Of a stretch of DNA of 64,000 bases, positions 1 to 11,790 are shown one piece after another (position 1 is the first letter of the stretch; every line of letters starts with the position of its first letter). The notes beneath the pieces are model-generated. The model saw only the letters and a program-made list of their open reading frames with translations, made no database searches and was not told the DNA's origin. Origin of the DNA: Aphidius gifuensis (Eukaryota > Arthropoda > Insecta > Hymenoptera > Braconidae); the NCBI RefSeq assembly GCF_014905175.1, contig NC_057788.1, forward strand, positions 17,516,154-17,580,153, read 5' to 3'. The position numbers and the translations under genes are program-made.

Positions 1-190
1 ATACATTTAGTAACTCTTTTTTTTTTCGTCTTGTTGACTTTTTTTTTTTAAACTAAAAATATACCTGTAATACATAATATTACCTTTTTTAAAAAAATGT
101 AACAAGAACCTTTAATAAATAACAGTAACTTTTTTGTTTTTGGGTTCTACTGTTTTTTTTTTTTTATTGTTTATCAGACATAAAGTCCAA

Positions 191-2311
191 TTAATGACGA
201 GCACCAGAAAACTCGAAGTAACGTTGTAATGCTGTTGTGGCAGAAGTAATAATATCATTTTTCCTGGCATCGTTTTCAACTTTCATTTTTTCAATTTCGA
301 GTCGTTTTCTCTCCAACTCCAATTTTTATTTTTTCAAATCAAATTTTGTTTTTCGACGCAGTTCTTTTTTGCTTAGACGTTTGTTTTTTTCTGTCATAGT
401 AGTTGGATTTTTTTTCAACATTAGTAGTTGGATTTTTTTCAGCTGGTAAAAAATTAGTGATATTTGAATCATTATTAGCTGTGATTTTTCTTTTTTTATT
501 CAATAAAGAATGTAAACAATTGAAGTTACTTGGTTTTTGACAAAGTATTTCCTCCAAATCATCCATAAATTCATTTGAACTAGGTGATTCCCCAGTATCT
601 CTGTCCTTATCACGTTTATAGCATCTTTGTAAATCGAACCACTTGGCACTGTTTAAGAGTTGCTGAGCAACCTGGTAACAGCAATATGAAGAAAACCCCA
701 GGCATGCTTGGATAATTTTACATTATCAAAGTCATTATAATATGACCTGACACACTCAATTAAAATTCTGGTATCCTTGGGTCCCCACAAAAAATTTGCA
801 GAAGGCATACCAGTTGTATAAATGCCAACATTGGTAGACATTACATCTAAAAATTAAAAAAATTTTATTAATAATTAACAAGTACAACAATAATGGCACT
901 AAAATAAATTGTTTTACCTTTATTATATGGTAATAATGCACTACAATTAGTACGAGTTAAATCAAGACCAACGATATGGCACTGCGGTAACGGTTCGGGC
1001 TTTGAGACAGGAGGTCTCGAGTTCGATCCCGACCACCGACGCCATGTATCGAGTGGTAGGCGCAAGCCGGCTGTACTGCCCAGGTTTTTCATGGTTTCCC
1101 TGGGCTATAATAGGAATCGGGTACAGTTTGAACGCATTACAAAGTCGACATCCATGTCTGTCGCAAAAATGAGTTGTAGGAATTGACGGTTGGAAAATGT
1201 TTAAAGGAAGAGAGGCACCGTGCAAGAAACTTCTTAATAAGAAGTATAGCACGTTAAACAATTCATTTTTTTTTAGTACGAGTTAAATCATCAAATATGT
1301 CAGTGTTATGGATGATGTTATTTGATGTAACAGTAGATGATGTTTTACCAGATACTTGCCTGACAGTATCACCAACTTTTTGTTGAATATTTAAACCAAC
1401 TGGACCTGTCAGAAAATAATAATTCAATCAATTTATTCATCAATTTATTCAATAATTAATTTATAACAAAATAATTATGATGAAAAGAATTTCCAATAAA
1501 CTTGTATAGGTATAAATATATATAAGCATATAAATCATTTACCTTTATCATGTGATAATGCTAATGATGGATTACCATAATTAATACGAGATAAATTATC
1601 AAATATGTCAGTGTTATGAATGATGTTATTTGATGTAAAAGTAGATGATGTTTCACCAACAGATTTACCAGGTACTTGCCTGACAGCACCACCAACTTTT
1701 TGTTGAATATTTAAACCAACTGGACCTGTCATAAAATAATAATTAATTTAATTCATTCATCAATATATTCAACGAAAATCTATTCCATATAATTCAACTA
1801 ATATGTTTCACCTTGTATAAAAATAAATAGTTCAAAATAACAATGACAAAGAAAAAACACATTACTATATATATATATATATAATTTTTCACCTTCTGAA
1901 TTTTGTTCCAAGTATGGAGACTCAAGTTCATCATCTTCATCAAACAAGTCAAGTAATTCCCCTGTATTGACATCTTTCAATAAATCAACATATGATCCAG
2001 AATTTTCTTTTGAATTTTATTGGCTTTTATCATATTTTTTCTCATCAAGTTCAGTCAATACCAGTGGTAAAATTGCATCTTCACCATACAGTCTTCGTGC
2101 ACATTCGAATAAATAATGAGAATATTCTGGATCTTTTGAATAAAATATAATTATCATTTTACAATAAAAAAATCACAGTTAACACATATTTATGTTAATA
2201 ATTAATATTACCATTTAATAATCGCTTATATTGTTGATCAGTCGCAACAGATGCTAAAGTTTTATTTGTAACTGGATTATGAAAATAATTAATTTTTAAT
2301 GGACCTTCCAT
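191..2311 (-). pseudogene. Broken multi-exon gene with a Myb/SANT-like DNA-binding domain
   Basis: Five exons can be chained by GT-AG borders, every junction in phase 1: 2212-2311 (start MEGPLKINYF), about 1893-2143, 1543-1725, 918-1405, and about 191-863. The last exon encodes a Myb/SANT-like domain (WGPKDTRILIE, then KWFDLQRCYKR) followed by a charged coiled coil (LELERKRLEIEKMKVEND) and ends at TAA 191-193, with a possible AATAAA at 163-168. Such proteins accompany transposons and expanded insect families; I cannot name this one. Damage: an in-frame TAA at 2017-2019 between KSQ and NSKENSG, a frameshift inside the SANT domain near 640-690, a stop before the coiled coil near 325, and a SINE in exon 918-1405. 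Exons 1543-1725 and 918-1405 are tandem duplicates (both begin GPVGLNIQQKVG). Probably a decayed copy rather than a working gene. Confidence 0.65.
965..1272 (+). mobile_element. tRNA-derived SINE with 18-bp target-site duplication
   Basis: The 5' end carries a tRNA-like head: an A-box-like TGGCACTGCGGTAACGG near 977 and a B-box GAGTTCGATCCC near 1019. An unrelated body of about 200 bases and a T-rich tail follow. It is flanked by perfect copies of TTAGTACGAGTTAAATCA at 947-964 and 1273-1290, which is the mark of target-primed reverse transcription. The insertion lies antisense within an exon of the Myb/SANT-like pseudogene and splits its reading frame. Confidence 0.85.
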
Positions 2312-3876
2312 TGTTCTTGTTTTATTAATATTATTTTATTAATTATTTTAACAAGTGAAATATCGTAGCCGGATCATTTACTAGACATAGGGATTTTGTC
2401 CGATAAAATAATCCAACTAGATATGTAATTAATTTAACCCTGTTTATCCTGCCCAGCAAAGGTACATCAGAAGGGTAGGGAGACGATTTTACGTAATGTA
2501 AGGAGAGGTAAAAAGGAACCTGAAAAATACGTGAGAATAATACACAAATTAAACACAAATAATTTATAAAAACTTGACTCAAACACAAAACATATAATGT
2601 TAAGTAAAATGGTAAATTTATTATTAAAATACCACAACTTCACCAATGGTATTGATATTCAGTAACAGATAGTTAAATTTGGACCGACGTGGACCTTGAG
2701 TTAATTGACGCATTTGTGTAACACTGAATTTACAATAAAAATTATAAAGATCTCTTTTACATTTGTTTGATTTAATAATTACATAAACGCTTTACTATAC
2801 TTTACAGGTTGTAGCTAAACCCAAATTCATGACCACTAGCTGGTCGTTGATTGTTATATTTAAAATAATTAAATATTTTCAACAAGCAAATTCTTGCTTA
2901 AATCGGCCAACTATAATTTACTTTATTCAATATTTATTTGATTAAATAATTTAACACAAAAAGTATGCACTTGAATTTAATTTAAAAGAAAAAGACAACT
3001 TAGACCATGCGGTCTGAATTTATTACAAGTTATATCTAATATGATTTTAATGAGTTTAAATTAATAATTTGCGTAACCAAATATTACGTGAATTTAAGTG
3101 AGAATATTTAAGCAAAATAAATCAATGAAATATTGGATAAATATAACTTACAGTTTTTGGCTGGTGACTCTTAAAATGATTCTAAGACTTTTTTAAAGCA
3201 CTTATTAAAGCAGTTAAAGCAATTAAAGCAGTTAGAGCTGGTAGTCACAGGATCAGAGATCCCAGTGAACTGATCGATATATTGGGTCAGTGGCACAAGC
3301 TAACCGTGGGTAGGTCGGGAATATTCGGGGGTGCTCGGGGGGTGCGTTTCTCCCTTAAATGTTACCCTTATGATTCATAAGATGGAGCTAGGGGTATCCA
3401 AATGGACCCGAAATATATAACTCTATAAAATACAATTTATATGAAATAAAAAAAAGGTTCGGCGCTTACCGCAAGACATTACACAAGTATATCGTGGATA
3501 ATTCACAACTTAACAATGAATAAATAAAAAAATAAAAGAAAACATAAAAATAAAACAAAAACCAAGTTTCCACATTTAATCCACATAAATAAAAAAAAAA
3601 AGTTCATATCCATCGACTGTTACGCCATTGTATACCATGCACGTTGTTTACGAATTTTCTTATTCTCGCGCAAGTAAAAAAAAGAAAGGGAAAAAAAGTA
3701 GAGAGGGATCATCAGGAGTGGGAATACCCGCAAGTGAAAGAACGCACCTTATGTTTGGGTTGTGCGGAATTGTCTAAGTTGAGATTAGCTTTGGTGTAAT
3801 TGACATTCTCAAAATAAATTGATTAATGCCAGGTTTCAATAATATTTTTATAATTAAATTATAGACTATAAAATAT
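2312..3876. other. No gene recognised, AT-rich
   Basis: I see no supportable gene, only AT-rich sequence. A less AT-rich patch at about 3230-3420 has a run of short G-rich words (GGGTCAG, GGTCGGGAA, TGCTCGGGGGG) and no coding frame that I recognise. Confidence 0.5.
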
Positions 3877-3878
3877 TT

Positions 3879-4883
3879 CCCATGACGGAAATGGTGAGAG
3901 CTAAGCCAGAAGAAAACGATATCGCTTTTGACGCCAGAGCGATAGCAAAACCAGAGCAAAGCCAGAGATGATTTGACTTTTTTATTGATGAAATTAATTT
4001 TTTGCGTAAAAAAAAAAAAAAAACACATCAATCTGTGGCAATACAAAAGCCAGAGCAAAGCCAGAGGAAAGCCAGACTTGTCAAAAAAACATTTATTTAT
4101 AACAATATCTCTAATTATTAATAAATAAGAATAAATTATCAATAAAAAAGTCTCTAAAAATCATTAAAATTCATTAATTTAATATTGTTTATTAATAATT
4201 AGTGATATTTGTTATAAATAAATGTCTTTTTTACAAGTCTGGCTTTGCTCTCGCTTTCGTCTGGCTTGAAAAAAACCAGAAACTTAGAAAAAATAACGAA
4301 GTTCCCCCCGCCAGGAATCGAACCCGGGTCTTTTGCTTTCCGGGGAAACGCCTTGACCACTAGACCACAGGGCTTCTTACTTTTTCTCTGCCTTTTCTCT
4401 GGCTTTCCTCTAGCTTTTATGTTGCCACAGATTGATGTGTTTTTTTTTTTTTTTTCTTACGCGAAAAATTAATTTTAACAATAAAAAAGTCTCTAAAAAT
4501 CATCAAAATTCATTAATTAATTCTTATTTATTAATAATTATTGCTAGTGTTATAAATTAATGTCTTTTTTACAATAGTCTGGTTTTACTATCGAAAAGGT
4601 CAGGATTTACTATTGCCCTACGCTAGGGATTTTTGTGTTCAGTCGATTCAAGTCAACCTCAAAACGTCAAAATCTGTCAACTTTTACATTACTTGTTCTA
4701 CTTATATTCATCTCTTTACATCAATAAAAATAAGTTAAATAATATATTAATTTAAATAATATATCCATATAAAGCCCAAATTTACGTTTGATATCGTTAA
4801 TATTCTGTTTTTATCATCTCTGGCTTTTCTCTGGTTTTGCTATCGCTCTGGCGACAAAAGCAGTCTTGCCAGTTCCCCCAGGG
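3879..4883. mobile_element. TIR element, CCC-type ends, word CCAGAGCAAAG, tRNA-like core
   Basis: Ends are CCCATGACGGAAATGG and the complement CCCTGGGGGAACTGG; the flanks are TT at 3877-3878 and 4884-4885. The arms repeat words such as CCAGAGCAAAGCCAGAG in inverted orientation (3926-3975 against 4815-4860). Inner inverted segments around 4080-4120 and 4210-4240 also pair. The centre holds a tRNA-like module. No transposase is present, so it would be non-autonomous. Confidence 0.7.
4304..4373 (-). tRNA. tRNA-like module (pseudo-tRNA) inside a TIR element
   Basis: On the minus strand an A-box TGGTCTAGTGGTCAAGG is followed at tRNA-like spacing by a perfect B-box GGGTTCGATTCC. The T-arm can fold (CCGGG against CCTGG). 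The acceptor stem pairs only partly and the anticodon arm is poor, so I read it as a degenerate tRNA-like sequence rather than a working gene. The A-box resembles tRNA-Glu or tRNA-Gly types. Confidence 0.45.
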
Positions 4884-5409
4884 TTGTGAGCAACTAGATT
4901 AATAATAACAAAACTTTTTTTTTTTTTTGCTTTCGAAATTCTCTTTATTTATTTATCAAAAGTACATGAAATTACAGTTAGTAGGAGATCAAACGAGCCG
5001 CCGAAGGCGGCGAAGTTTACTCAAGTTGCAAATACAAATTATTTTATTTTTTTTGTTGCCCATTTCTGAGTCGAAACTAAATCAAATATATTTTTATTTT
5101 GCTATTTTGTTTAAAGTTTATGTTTTTTTGTCGTTTACGTTTTTATGTTGTTGTAGGGGTATAAACAAAATAACAAAACTTGATATTTAACAAATTATAT
5201 CAACAATAAAATATGATTCGTGAAAATGACAAACATAACCTGCATCTGTCATTTTAATGCAGAGATTTTTTCACCTCAACTTTGCTGTGCAACACAACAA
5301 CTTTTCTTCTGTTTTCGTAACAATGTTTCTTATTTTTTTCTCAATGTAGCCGAAGTGATTGATCTAGGATTCAAGATGTTTTATCGTTTCTCTTGTTTGT
5401 GTGCTTGGT
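4884..5409. other. AT-rich intergenic or intronic DNA with a DIRS-end-like hairpin
   Basis: No gene seen. At about 4988-5022 the sequence ATCAAACGAGCC, hairpin GCCGCCGAAGGCGGC, then AAGTTT closely resembles the left end of the DIRS element at 55661-55690 (ATCAAACGAGCC, CGAAGGGC, AAAGTTT). It may be a relic end of a related element. Confidence 0.4.
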
Positions 5410-5990
5410 TTTATTGCTAGGATTTCAAAGCTGTTGATGACGTCTTTGTGTGTTTGATTATAAGATGCCATTATCTTTCTAAAGAATATCCATGGATGGC
5501 TTGTTGATTTAGTCCATCAGTGTGTTAAGTTGTATTTGGATATCACTCGGTCTTGTGTTGGCTACGTAAACGATGAAGTCATCATCAAAGCCAATGGCAT
5601 GTGCCTGAGAATTAGTTTTATTTAGGCTTAATACGTTTTAGATATCAGTAGTAAATACATTAAGAAAAAGAGGTTAAGTTACAGGGCCTTGCTATAATCC
5701 TTTTTTTATTGCGAATGTTATTGTTGACAAGTTAATAGAGTCAGATGGGTTGTTGAGGAATAAATAATTCGCCAAAATTTTGTGGCAGGATTCATAACCC
5801 GTTGATATGTTGCTACGGGATATCTCGGACTAATGGCGGAATATTTTTTCCAACAGGGAACTCTTTGGCGAATTTATTTAAATGTAGCTTGTTTATAAGT
5901 CAATCTAGTTAAATGGAATTAAAATCCTTTTCCAAGTCAATTAAGACCGCTCCAACTTTTTGCCAGTCGATTATATATTTATGGCAACGT
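5410..5990 (-). pseudogene. Decayed non-LTR retrotransposon reverse transcriptase
   Basis: Read on the minus strand, the RT palm core is visible: VGAVLIDLEKDFNSI (catalytic Asp motif), then LINKLHLNKFAKEFP, later a degenerate GLxQGPV turn, and the catalytic box GFDDDFIVYVANTRPSD followed by IQIQLNTLMD. The pattern is that of Jockey-like LINEs of insects; the clade is inference. Several stop codons interrupt the frame and both the endonuclease and the 3' end are missing. Hence a short dead fragment. Confidence 0.65.
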
Positions 5991-5999
5991 CCGAACTCA

Positions 6000-6350
6000 G
6001 GCCCAAGCGCTCCAGGGATGCGGAACGTGACTTATCGTTCATTCTGGCTCCCATGACCGTCCGGTGTTATTTTTATTTATTGACTAGTTTCGTCTAGTTT
6101 TGCTAAGTTCAAAATAATGGACTTAGAAAAAAAAATCAAATTTTACAAAAAAAAAAAAAAACTAAGTCCCTTAAAAAAAAAAACTTAGATATCTACATTA
6201 TTTTACCAGCAAATTTTTTTACTTAGCTAGATTTTTTACTTAGCTGTAATTGTAGCCACACAATCAATATCTACATTATTTTACTTAGCTTTAATTATAG
6301 CCAAGCAATCAATATCTACATTATTTTACTTAGCTGTAATTGTAGCCGAA
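6000..6350. repeat. Half copy of the foldback at 14.9-15.4 kb, with minisatellite
   Basis: 6030-6130 (CGTGACTTATCG, CATGACCGTCCG, GACTAGTTTCGTC) matches one arm of the foldback at 14897-15397. Then come tandem units built on TTTTACTTAGCTGTAATTGTAGCC plus CAATCAATATCTACATTA. The second arm is missing, so this is a truncated copy. Confidence 0.6.
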
Positions 6351-6770
6351 CAATCAAGACTTGGCCAATAATTGGCAACCAAGCAATGGCCATTAATGTA
6401 TCAGCCAGAGATTGGCCAATGATTGGCAATCAAGCAACGGCCATTAAAAGCCTGCCAAGACTTGGCCAATAATTGGCAACCGAAGAATGGCGATTAGTTT
6501 GTCAGCCAAAGATTTGCTAATGATTGGCAACCAAGCATTGGCCTTTAAAGAATCAGCCAGGCTTGGCCCATGCATTGTTGCCAATCATCGGCCATCTAAG
6601 AGTCAGCCAAGGCTCGGCCATGGATCAGAACCATGAATTGGCAATACAAGAATTGGCCAGTCGTTTGCCAAGGATGAACCATGAATGGCCCATGCCTGGC
6701 TACCAATCATTGGGTGCCATTGATGGGCCAATGCATGGCCGTGTTGTGATTCTTGGCGATTCGTACACGG
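6345..6770. repeat. Word-repeat block, TTGGCCAAT / ATTGGCAACC
   Basis: The words TTGGCCAATNATTGGC and CAACCAAGCAATGGCC recur more than ten times with drift. The core TTGGCCAA is itself palindromic. The long open frame through it comes from the repeat and is not credited as a gene. Clear terminal inverted repeats were not found. Confidence 0.6.
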
Positions 6771-8263
6771 GCAGTGTACCCCGTACTTGTACAGCTCTTT
6801 TTATTTTATTATGACACCAAACAAATTTCACAGGCTTTACAAAATAGAAATTTTTTTACAGGGGTCACCCCGCTACTTATATCATCATAAACATTTTGAC
6901 GAGCACATCAAATTCATATATTACGCACAGACCCGTAGTTTCATCTGAAAATAAACAAAAATATAATTAAACCATAAACGATTACATCCTTATTTATGTT
7001 TTATTGTTTCAAACATTCATAAATTTAAACATTAACATGTACATTATGATTACATGTTAATTTTCTTTACATGTATTTTATGTATTTTTACTTGTATTAG
7101 TTTCTTTATGTATTTGTATTTTATTTAATTTGCATAAAATTAATTTGATTAATTTAAAATACCTAAGAGCAGAAGACAGTACTGATTTAATAAGAACTAA
7201 AGAATTAATGAAAATACAATATATAAATATGAATTTATACGTATATTAGATTTCCTTAGTTTCATCTTTTCCATAACTACTGCTTTTCCTTGGTATTTTA
7301 ATTTATTAAAATAAACTGCATTTATTTTATTTTTGTTAAACAACTAAAAAAACCAAGAAAAAGCAGTAGCTAGGCAAAAGATGAAGCTAAGAAATTAATA
7401 TGACGATTGCTTCTGTTAATTAGATCTATCATGTTGTCTTTGATTTTAATTCATGGAATTTCAGATGATTGTTGGTCTCTTATATATAATAGGTTGTTTA
7501 TTTACCTACTCAACTACAGGAACTATGATATAATCCTCACACAAATTTGTCCATTCTAGTGGTGGTCTCTCAATCAGAGATGATGTGAACAGAGACGTCC
7601 CATTAAAAAAATCATAGAAACCACTTTTTTTAACTGGGTGCTGCTTTTTGTTACTGTGCTTTCATATAAAATGTATATTTATACAGAGCTTTAAAAACAT
7701 GCTATACAGCATTGTCAAATATTCTAGACTTATAAGTTTTTGATGTGTAAACATTTTTAGGCGCGGGTTGGGTTAGAGTAAAAGTAAAAACCATAGAGTT
7801 TAGACGTCAGATCCGGTAACGGATCTAGGCAGGAATCCATTTTCTGTCAGTCTACATTGCGCCTTGCAGCGCCATGGTAATCGGTCGGTAACCGTTACCA
7901 TCAGCCGTTCTGTAGTATAGATGAATTTAAATGCGCGTATTTATATATTTAATTTATTTATTATTATATATATATATATGCGCCGTTGTATATATTAATA
8001 TACAAGTATTTTATTTGTATTTATTAGTTATACTTGCATTTGTTAGGCGAAGTAAAGTTCATATTGTACATATATATACATACATATGCAAGTATTTTTC
8101 ATTTACAAGATTAATATACCTATTATTATTGTTTATATAAAATAATATTTCCTAAATACAAAACATAATATTGAATTATTATACAATAATAATTTATTTA
8201 TAATATTGACTAATTTTATGTTTTAAAAAAAGAGAAATAGACATTGATGACTGATGTGTTAGT
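6771..8263. other. AT-rich DNA with two dispersed-repeat fragments
   Basis: No gene. 7250-7405 is a single palindromic unit of the AGCTAAGGAAAAGCAGT family found in arrays at 17.4 and 39-43 kb. 7738-7880 (GGCGCGGGTTGGGTTAGAG to TCAGTCTACATTGCGCC) is an uninterrupted copy of the sequence that flanks the element at 30056-31117. An (AT)n run lies near 7965-7980. Confidence 0.6.
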
Positions 8264-8530
8264 TTGAAAGAGAAAATTATTATTGTAATTGTACAGAAGA
8301 ATTTCAGAAGATATTATCATAACCGAGACAACATGTTTTTTTATTCGGTTTTTATAGAAAATTTTCTCACGATTACGGAAAAAATTCCTACGAATGCGCA
8401 GTGGTTAAAAATGGAGTTGAAATATGGAAAAAACGGCTATTTATCGGTTATATATCGTGTAGTTATTGAAATAACGATTAATTCTCAAATTTAATAATGG
8501 CCATCAATGAATCTCGTCAAAAACCGTTGG
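8264..8530. repeat. Dispersed repeat, second copy at about 16255-16380
   Basis: ATTCCTACGAATGCGCA, ACGGCTATTTATCGGTTATA and TTTAATAATGGC recur in the same order at 16255-16380. Both copies give a short open frame, but it is shared because the DNA is repeated, not because of coding evidence. Confidence 0.55.
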
Positions 8531-8669
8531 GCTGATGATTTTTCGTACTGAATTTTTATCTAACGAAAAAAAAAAAAAACAAACTAACTAACGTTTACAA
8601 AAAAATAAAAAAGTAGTCATAATGCCGTTTAAAAAGATAATTTGACAGTTTTTCTTCGTTCCCCAACAG

Positions 8670-9320
8670 AGTCCTCATTCCAGACGTTCTCAATTGAGCA
8701 ATAATGATCGATACGAGCCTCCTGTAGTGATACAAAATGCTATGATGTCTAAGGATAAAAAACCATTTACTTATACACCAGGAATGGGTGGAAAGTTGGA
8801 TTTATCTCAAATAAGAAGCCCCAGAATGGCACGTAGAGTTGCTAAGAATGCTAATGATGAGGGAATTGATGGACTACCAAAATCACCATTAGCCACTGAA
8901 CAGACACGTCCAGTTTCAACAAGTACAAATTTATTCATTCAACCACAGGTTGCTGTACCAGTTTTTCCAGCTGGAAATGTACCATCAACACCAGTTACAC
9001 GTGGAGCTTCGAGAAACTCAGAGCTAACGTCACAACCAAACACACCAGATACAGTATCAACTTCACCTCAAGTTATATTATCAAAAGCACCAACTCCGTG
9101 GCTGCAAAACAAAAATAAGACTTCAGAAGAATTGCCTGAATGGGCCAAACGAAATATTGCAGCAAACGAATCATCATCACCATCATCAATGGCCCACATT
9201 TGTTTTGTTCCATCGCTAACATTGCAGAATCAAACAGTTCCACCAAGACAACAATCGCAACAACGCATTCAAATGAGACCAGTTCCATTACAATCGACTG
9301 ACCATGATGTTTCAATTCAG
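8670..9320 (+). CDS. Zasp: Zasp-family (PDZ/LIM) protein, internal exon
   Basis: An acceptor TTTCTTCGTTCCCCAACAG precedes 8670 and a donor GTAAAA follows 9320. The exon is 651 nt, 217 codons, phase 0 at both ends, beginning SPHSRRSQLSNNDRYEPP. It contains KPFTYTPGMGGKLDLSQI and RSPRMARRVAKNAND, then a low-complexity Pro/Ser/Thr/Gln linker (residues about 60-215), as in insect Zasp proteins, which link alpha-actinin at muscle Z-discs and integrin sites. There is no PDZ domain here, so earlier exons lie upstream of the window. Length divisible by three allows inclusion or skipping. The final residues (HDVSIQ) join in frame to VEDRPS of the next exon. The paralog (Zasp52- or Zasp66-like) is not settled. 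Confidence 0.8.
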
Positions 9321-9527
9321 GTAAAATAAAGTAAGATAAAATAAAGTAACAAGATAGAATAAGTAGCGGTTTGTCGACTATCTGATACGGTGACAGAACT
9401 TAAGCAAAAACAATTTATTTTCATATCGATATCGATTCTGTAGACAAGGTATTTTTGTCAGCTTAGATTCTCTTCCTAAATGAATCATAACATTTGGTCT
9501 CAACGGAAATCCTATTATCCATGGTGA

Positions 9528-9665
9528 AACAAATCTCTCCAGATTTTCTCCGGATTTCTCCGGACTTGCTACGGATTTCTACGTAATTGAGACTTCGGGA
9601 GATATTTATGGAATAATCCCCAGACTATTTTCATAATATCTCCGGATTTTTTCCGGAATTTTTGC
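9528..9665. repeat. Fragment of CTCCGG word-repeat element
   Basis: Begins CCATGGTGAAACAAATC, close to the CCCTGGTGAAA terminus of other elements in this window, and holds repeated CTCCGGATTTCTCCGG words. The right end was not found. Confidence 0.4.
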
Positions 9666-9727
9666 TTAAATAAACCAACAAAAAAAAATGCAAAAATCAA
9701 TTAAAAAACCAAAAATAAGATTTTAAT

Positions 9728-10140
9728 ACACTGAGAAAAAAAAAATTCTAAAACTAATACAAAAACTTCTTAATAATAGAACTTTCGTTCTTGCAAAAAA
9801 GTTCTTGGATTATGGAAAAATTTTCTTATATTAAATGAAAAACTTCTAAATTCGAGAACGAAAAATTTCTTGAATTATAAAAATATTGTCATGAATTATA
9901 ACAAGTACGTCTTGAATTAAGAAAAAAAATTCTTAAATAATAACAGAAATTTCTTGAATGGTGGCAAAATGTTCTAATTTTTAGAAGTAGAGTTCTTGGT
10001 TTATAATCAAATAGGTCTTGGATTATAACAAAATGTTCTCGATTTTAGAAGTAAGCTTCTTGACGTATTTGTTATAATCCAAGAAAAATATTGAACAAAT
10101 CAAGAAAAAAAATTCCTTTACACAAATAAATATAAGAGAA
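9728..10140. repeat. Word-repeat block with CACTGAGAAAAA left end, word TTCTTGAATTAT
   Basis: TACACTGAGAAAAAAAA is followed by many variants of TTCTTGGATTATAAC and GTTCTAGATTTTAGAAG. The left end resembles CACGGAGAGAAAT at 34361 and CACTGAGAAAAAA at 54663. The matching right end is absent or too diverged to see. Confidence 0.45.
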
Positions 10141-10490
10141 AAAAAAAATTATGTGTTACTTTATTTCGACCAATACTTCCATTTATCTATCGCCCTGATG
10201 ATTCCTAAGCTATTTGTTCCTAAAATACAATAAATAGATAAATCATTTGGGACTATAGCGCGTTCTCTCTCTTTTTCTAACTCTGTGATTGTAACTCTCT
10301 GACGCGTAACAGGCTATTCATAACAATTAATATCTCGGTTGTTTATCAAGATAGGAAATCGAATAAACGCCTATAACGATCTTCGTGATAAGCTCTTTGA
10401 TTTACAAAAAATCATAATGATCGGTTGGGTAGTTGCTGAGAACATTAGCAACAAAGTTTTTCATTTTTACATTTATATATATATATATAT

Positions 10491-11259
10491 GGGGCATTCT
10501 TAGTCAAATCACGGGGTCATCTGCCTGACCCCCTACGATTTTAATAATATGAGCTATTTTTGGTTGATTTTAGGCTGAAATTAAGCCTCTAATTTTTTTA
10601 GATTTTTTCATTAATTTTTCTAGACTCCATCATCTTGAATATCACTATTTTTGCAATTTCTCAATAAGGACCATTTTTTTTTTTTCTGAATTTTTTTTCA
10701 CAGAATCAGGTACACAATACACTCATTTTAAGCACAGCAAAAATCTGGGTCCAGAAATATGAATATTTTTTTTTTATTTTTGAAATTTTTATTTTCAGCA
10801 AAAAAAGTTTCTAAAAATGCCGAAACAGAAAATTTACCAAGGGAAAATCTAGTTTTTTTTTATTTTTTTGAAATCAAAAACTTATATATTATAAACTTAT
10901 ATTCATTTTGGAAAAAAAAAATTTTTTTTTTGGAAACAAAAAATTTTTTTGCTGAAAAATAAAAATTTCAAAAATAAATAAAAAATATTTATGTTTCTGG
11001 ACCCAGATTTTTGCTAGGCTTAAAATGCGTGTATTGTGTACCTGATTCTGTGAAAAAAAATTCAGAAAAAAAAAAATGGTCCTTTTTGAGATATTGCAAA
11101 AATAGTGATATTCAAGATGATGGAGTCTAGAAAAATTAATGAAAAAATCTAAAAAAATTAGAGGCTTAATTTCAGCCTAAAATCAACCAAAAATAGCTCA
11201 TATTATTAAACTCGTAGGGGGTCAGGCAGATGACCCCGTGATTTGACTAAGAATGCCCC
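10491..11259. mobile_element. Long foldback element, GGGGCATTCTTAGTC ends
   Basis: Almost perfect inverted repeat: 10491-10780 reads again in reverse complement at about 10985-11259, including GGGGCATTCTTAGTCAAATC at both tips. Arms are roughly 280-380 bp around an A/T-run centre. AT dinucleotides flank it inside an (AT)n tract. A related left end (GGGGCATTCTGAGTCAATTC) stands alone at 26174. No coding sequence. Confidence 0.8.
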
Positions 11260-11320
11260 ATATATATTATAGAATGGATAATATATATATATATAGAAAT
11301 AAGAATAAGTATATACAGGA

Positions 11321-11790
11321 TGTATCTTAAGTCACGAACAGTAGGTACACTACAAGATTGTACGTGAAATTTTTAATAGTAAATGTTTTTGAATTTTCGG
11401 TCTTCGACGCTTTGTGCCTGAGTTATTAACGTTTTAAGTTGACCAATCAGAATCGAGTGTCGAGAATTATTATCATTATGGCGTCTGAATCCACCTGTGT
11501 GTTTACGCGCCATGGATTAAATTGTTTTTGTTTTTTTAATTAATTCAAAATTCGAACGTAAGATGTAGCTGAATCGAAAAATCCCCGGGTGAATGTGCAA
11601 TTGCAAACTTACACACACAGCACTCACACTAATCATGACAAAATAATCATTTTTAATTTAAAATCATATTTATATTTTTGATCACATTATGTGATTTATT
11701 TATTGATCACATTTTAATTTAAAACACTTTTATATTTTTTTGATCACATTATGTGATTATTCTATCAATGTGATCAATAAATAAATCTAA
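11321..11790. repeat. Dispersed repeat, second copy at 51228-51735
   Basis: Both copies start ATACAGGATGT, share GATTGTACGTGAAATTTT, TTGACCAATCAGAATCGAG, and CATTATGGCGTCTGA, and end in TTTTGATCACATTATGTGAT inverted words. A shorter third copy sits near 27908-28030. Class unknown. Confidence 0.65.

Noticed and set aside
3774..4142. Minus-strand open frame of 122 codons
   Set aside because: Lies across the left arm of the TIR element at 3879-4883; the residues follow the arm's word repeats.
6524..6814. Open frame of 96 codons
   Set aside because: It is a product of the TTGGC word repeat and has no independent coding signal.
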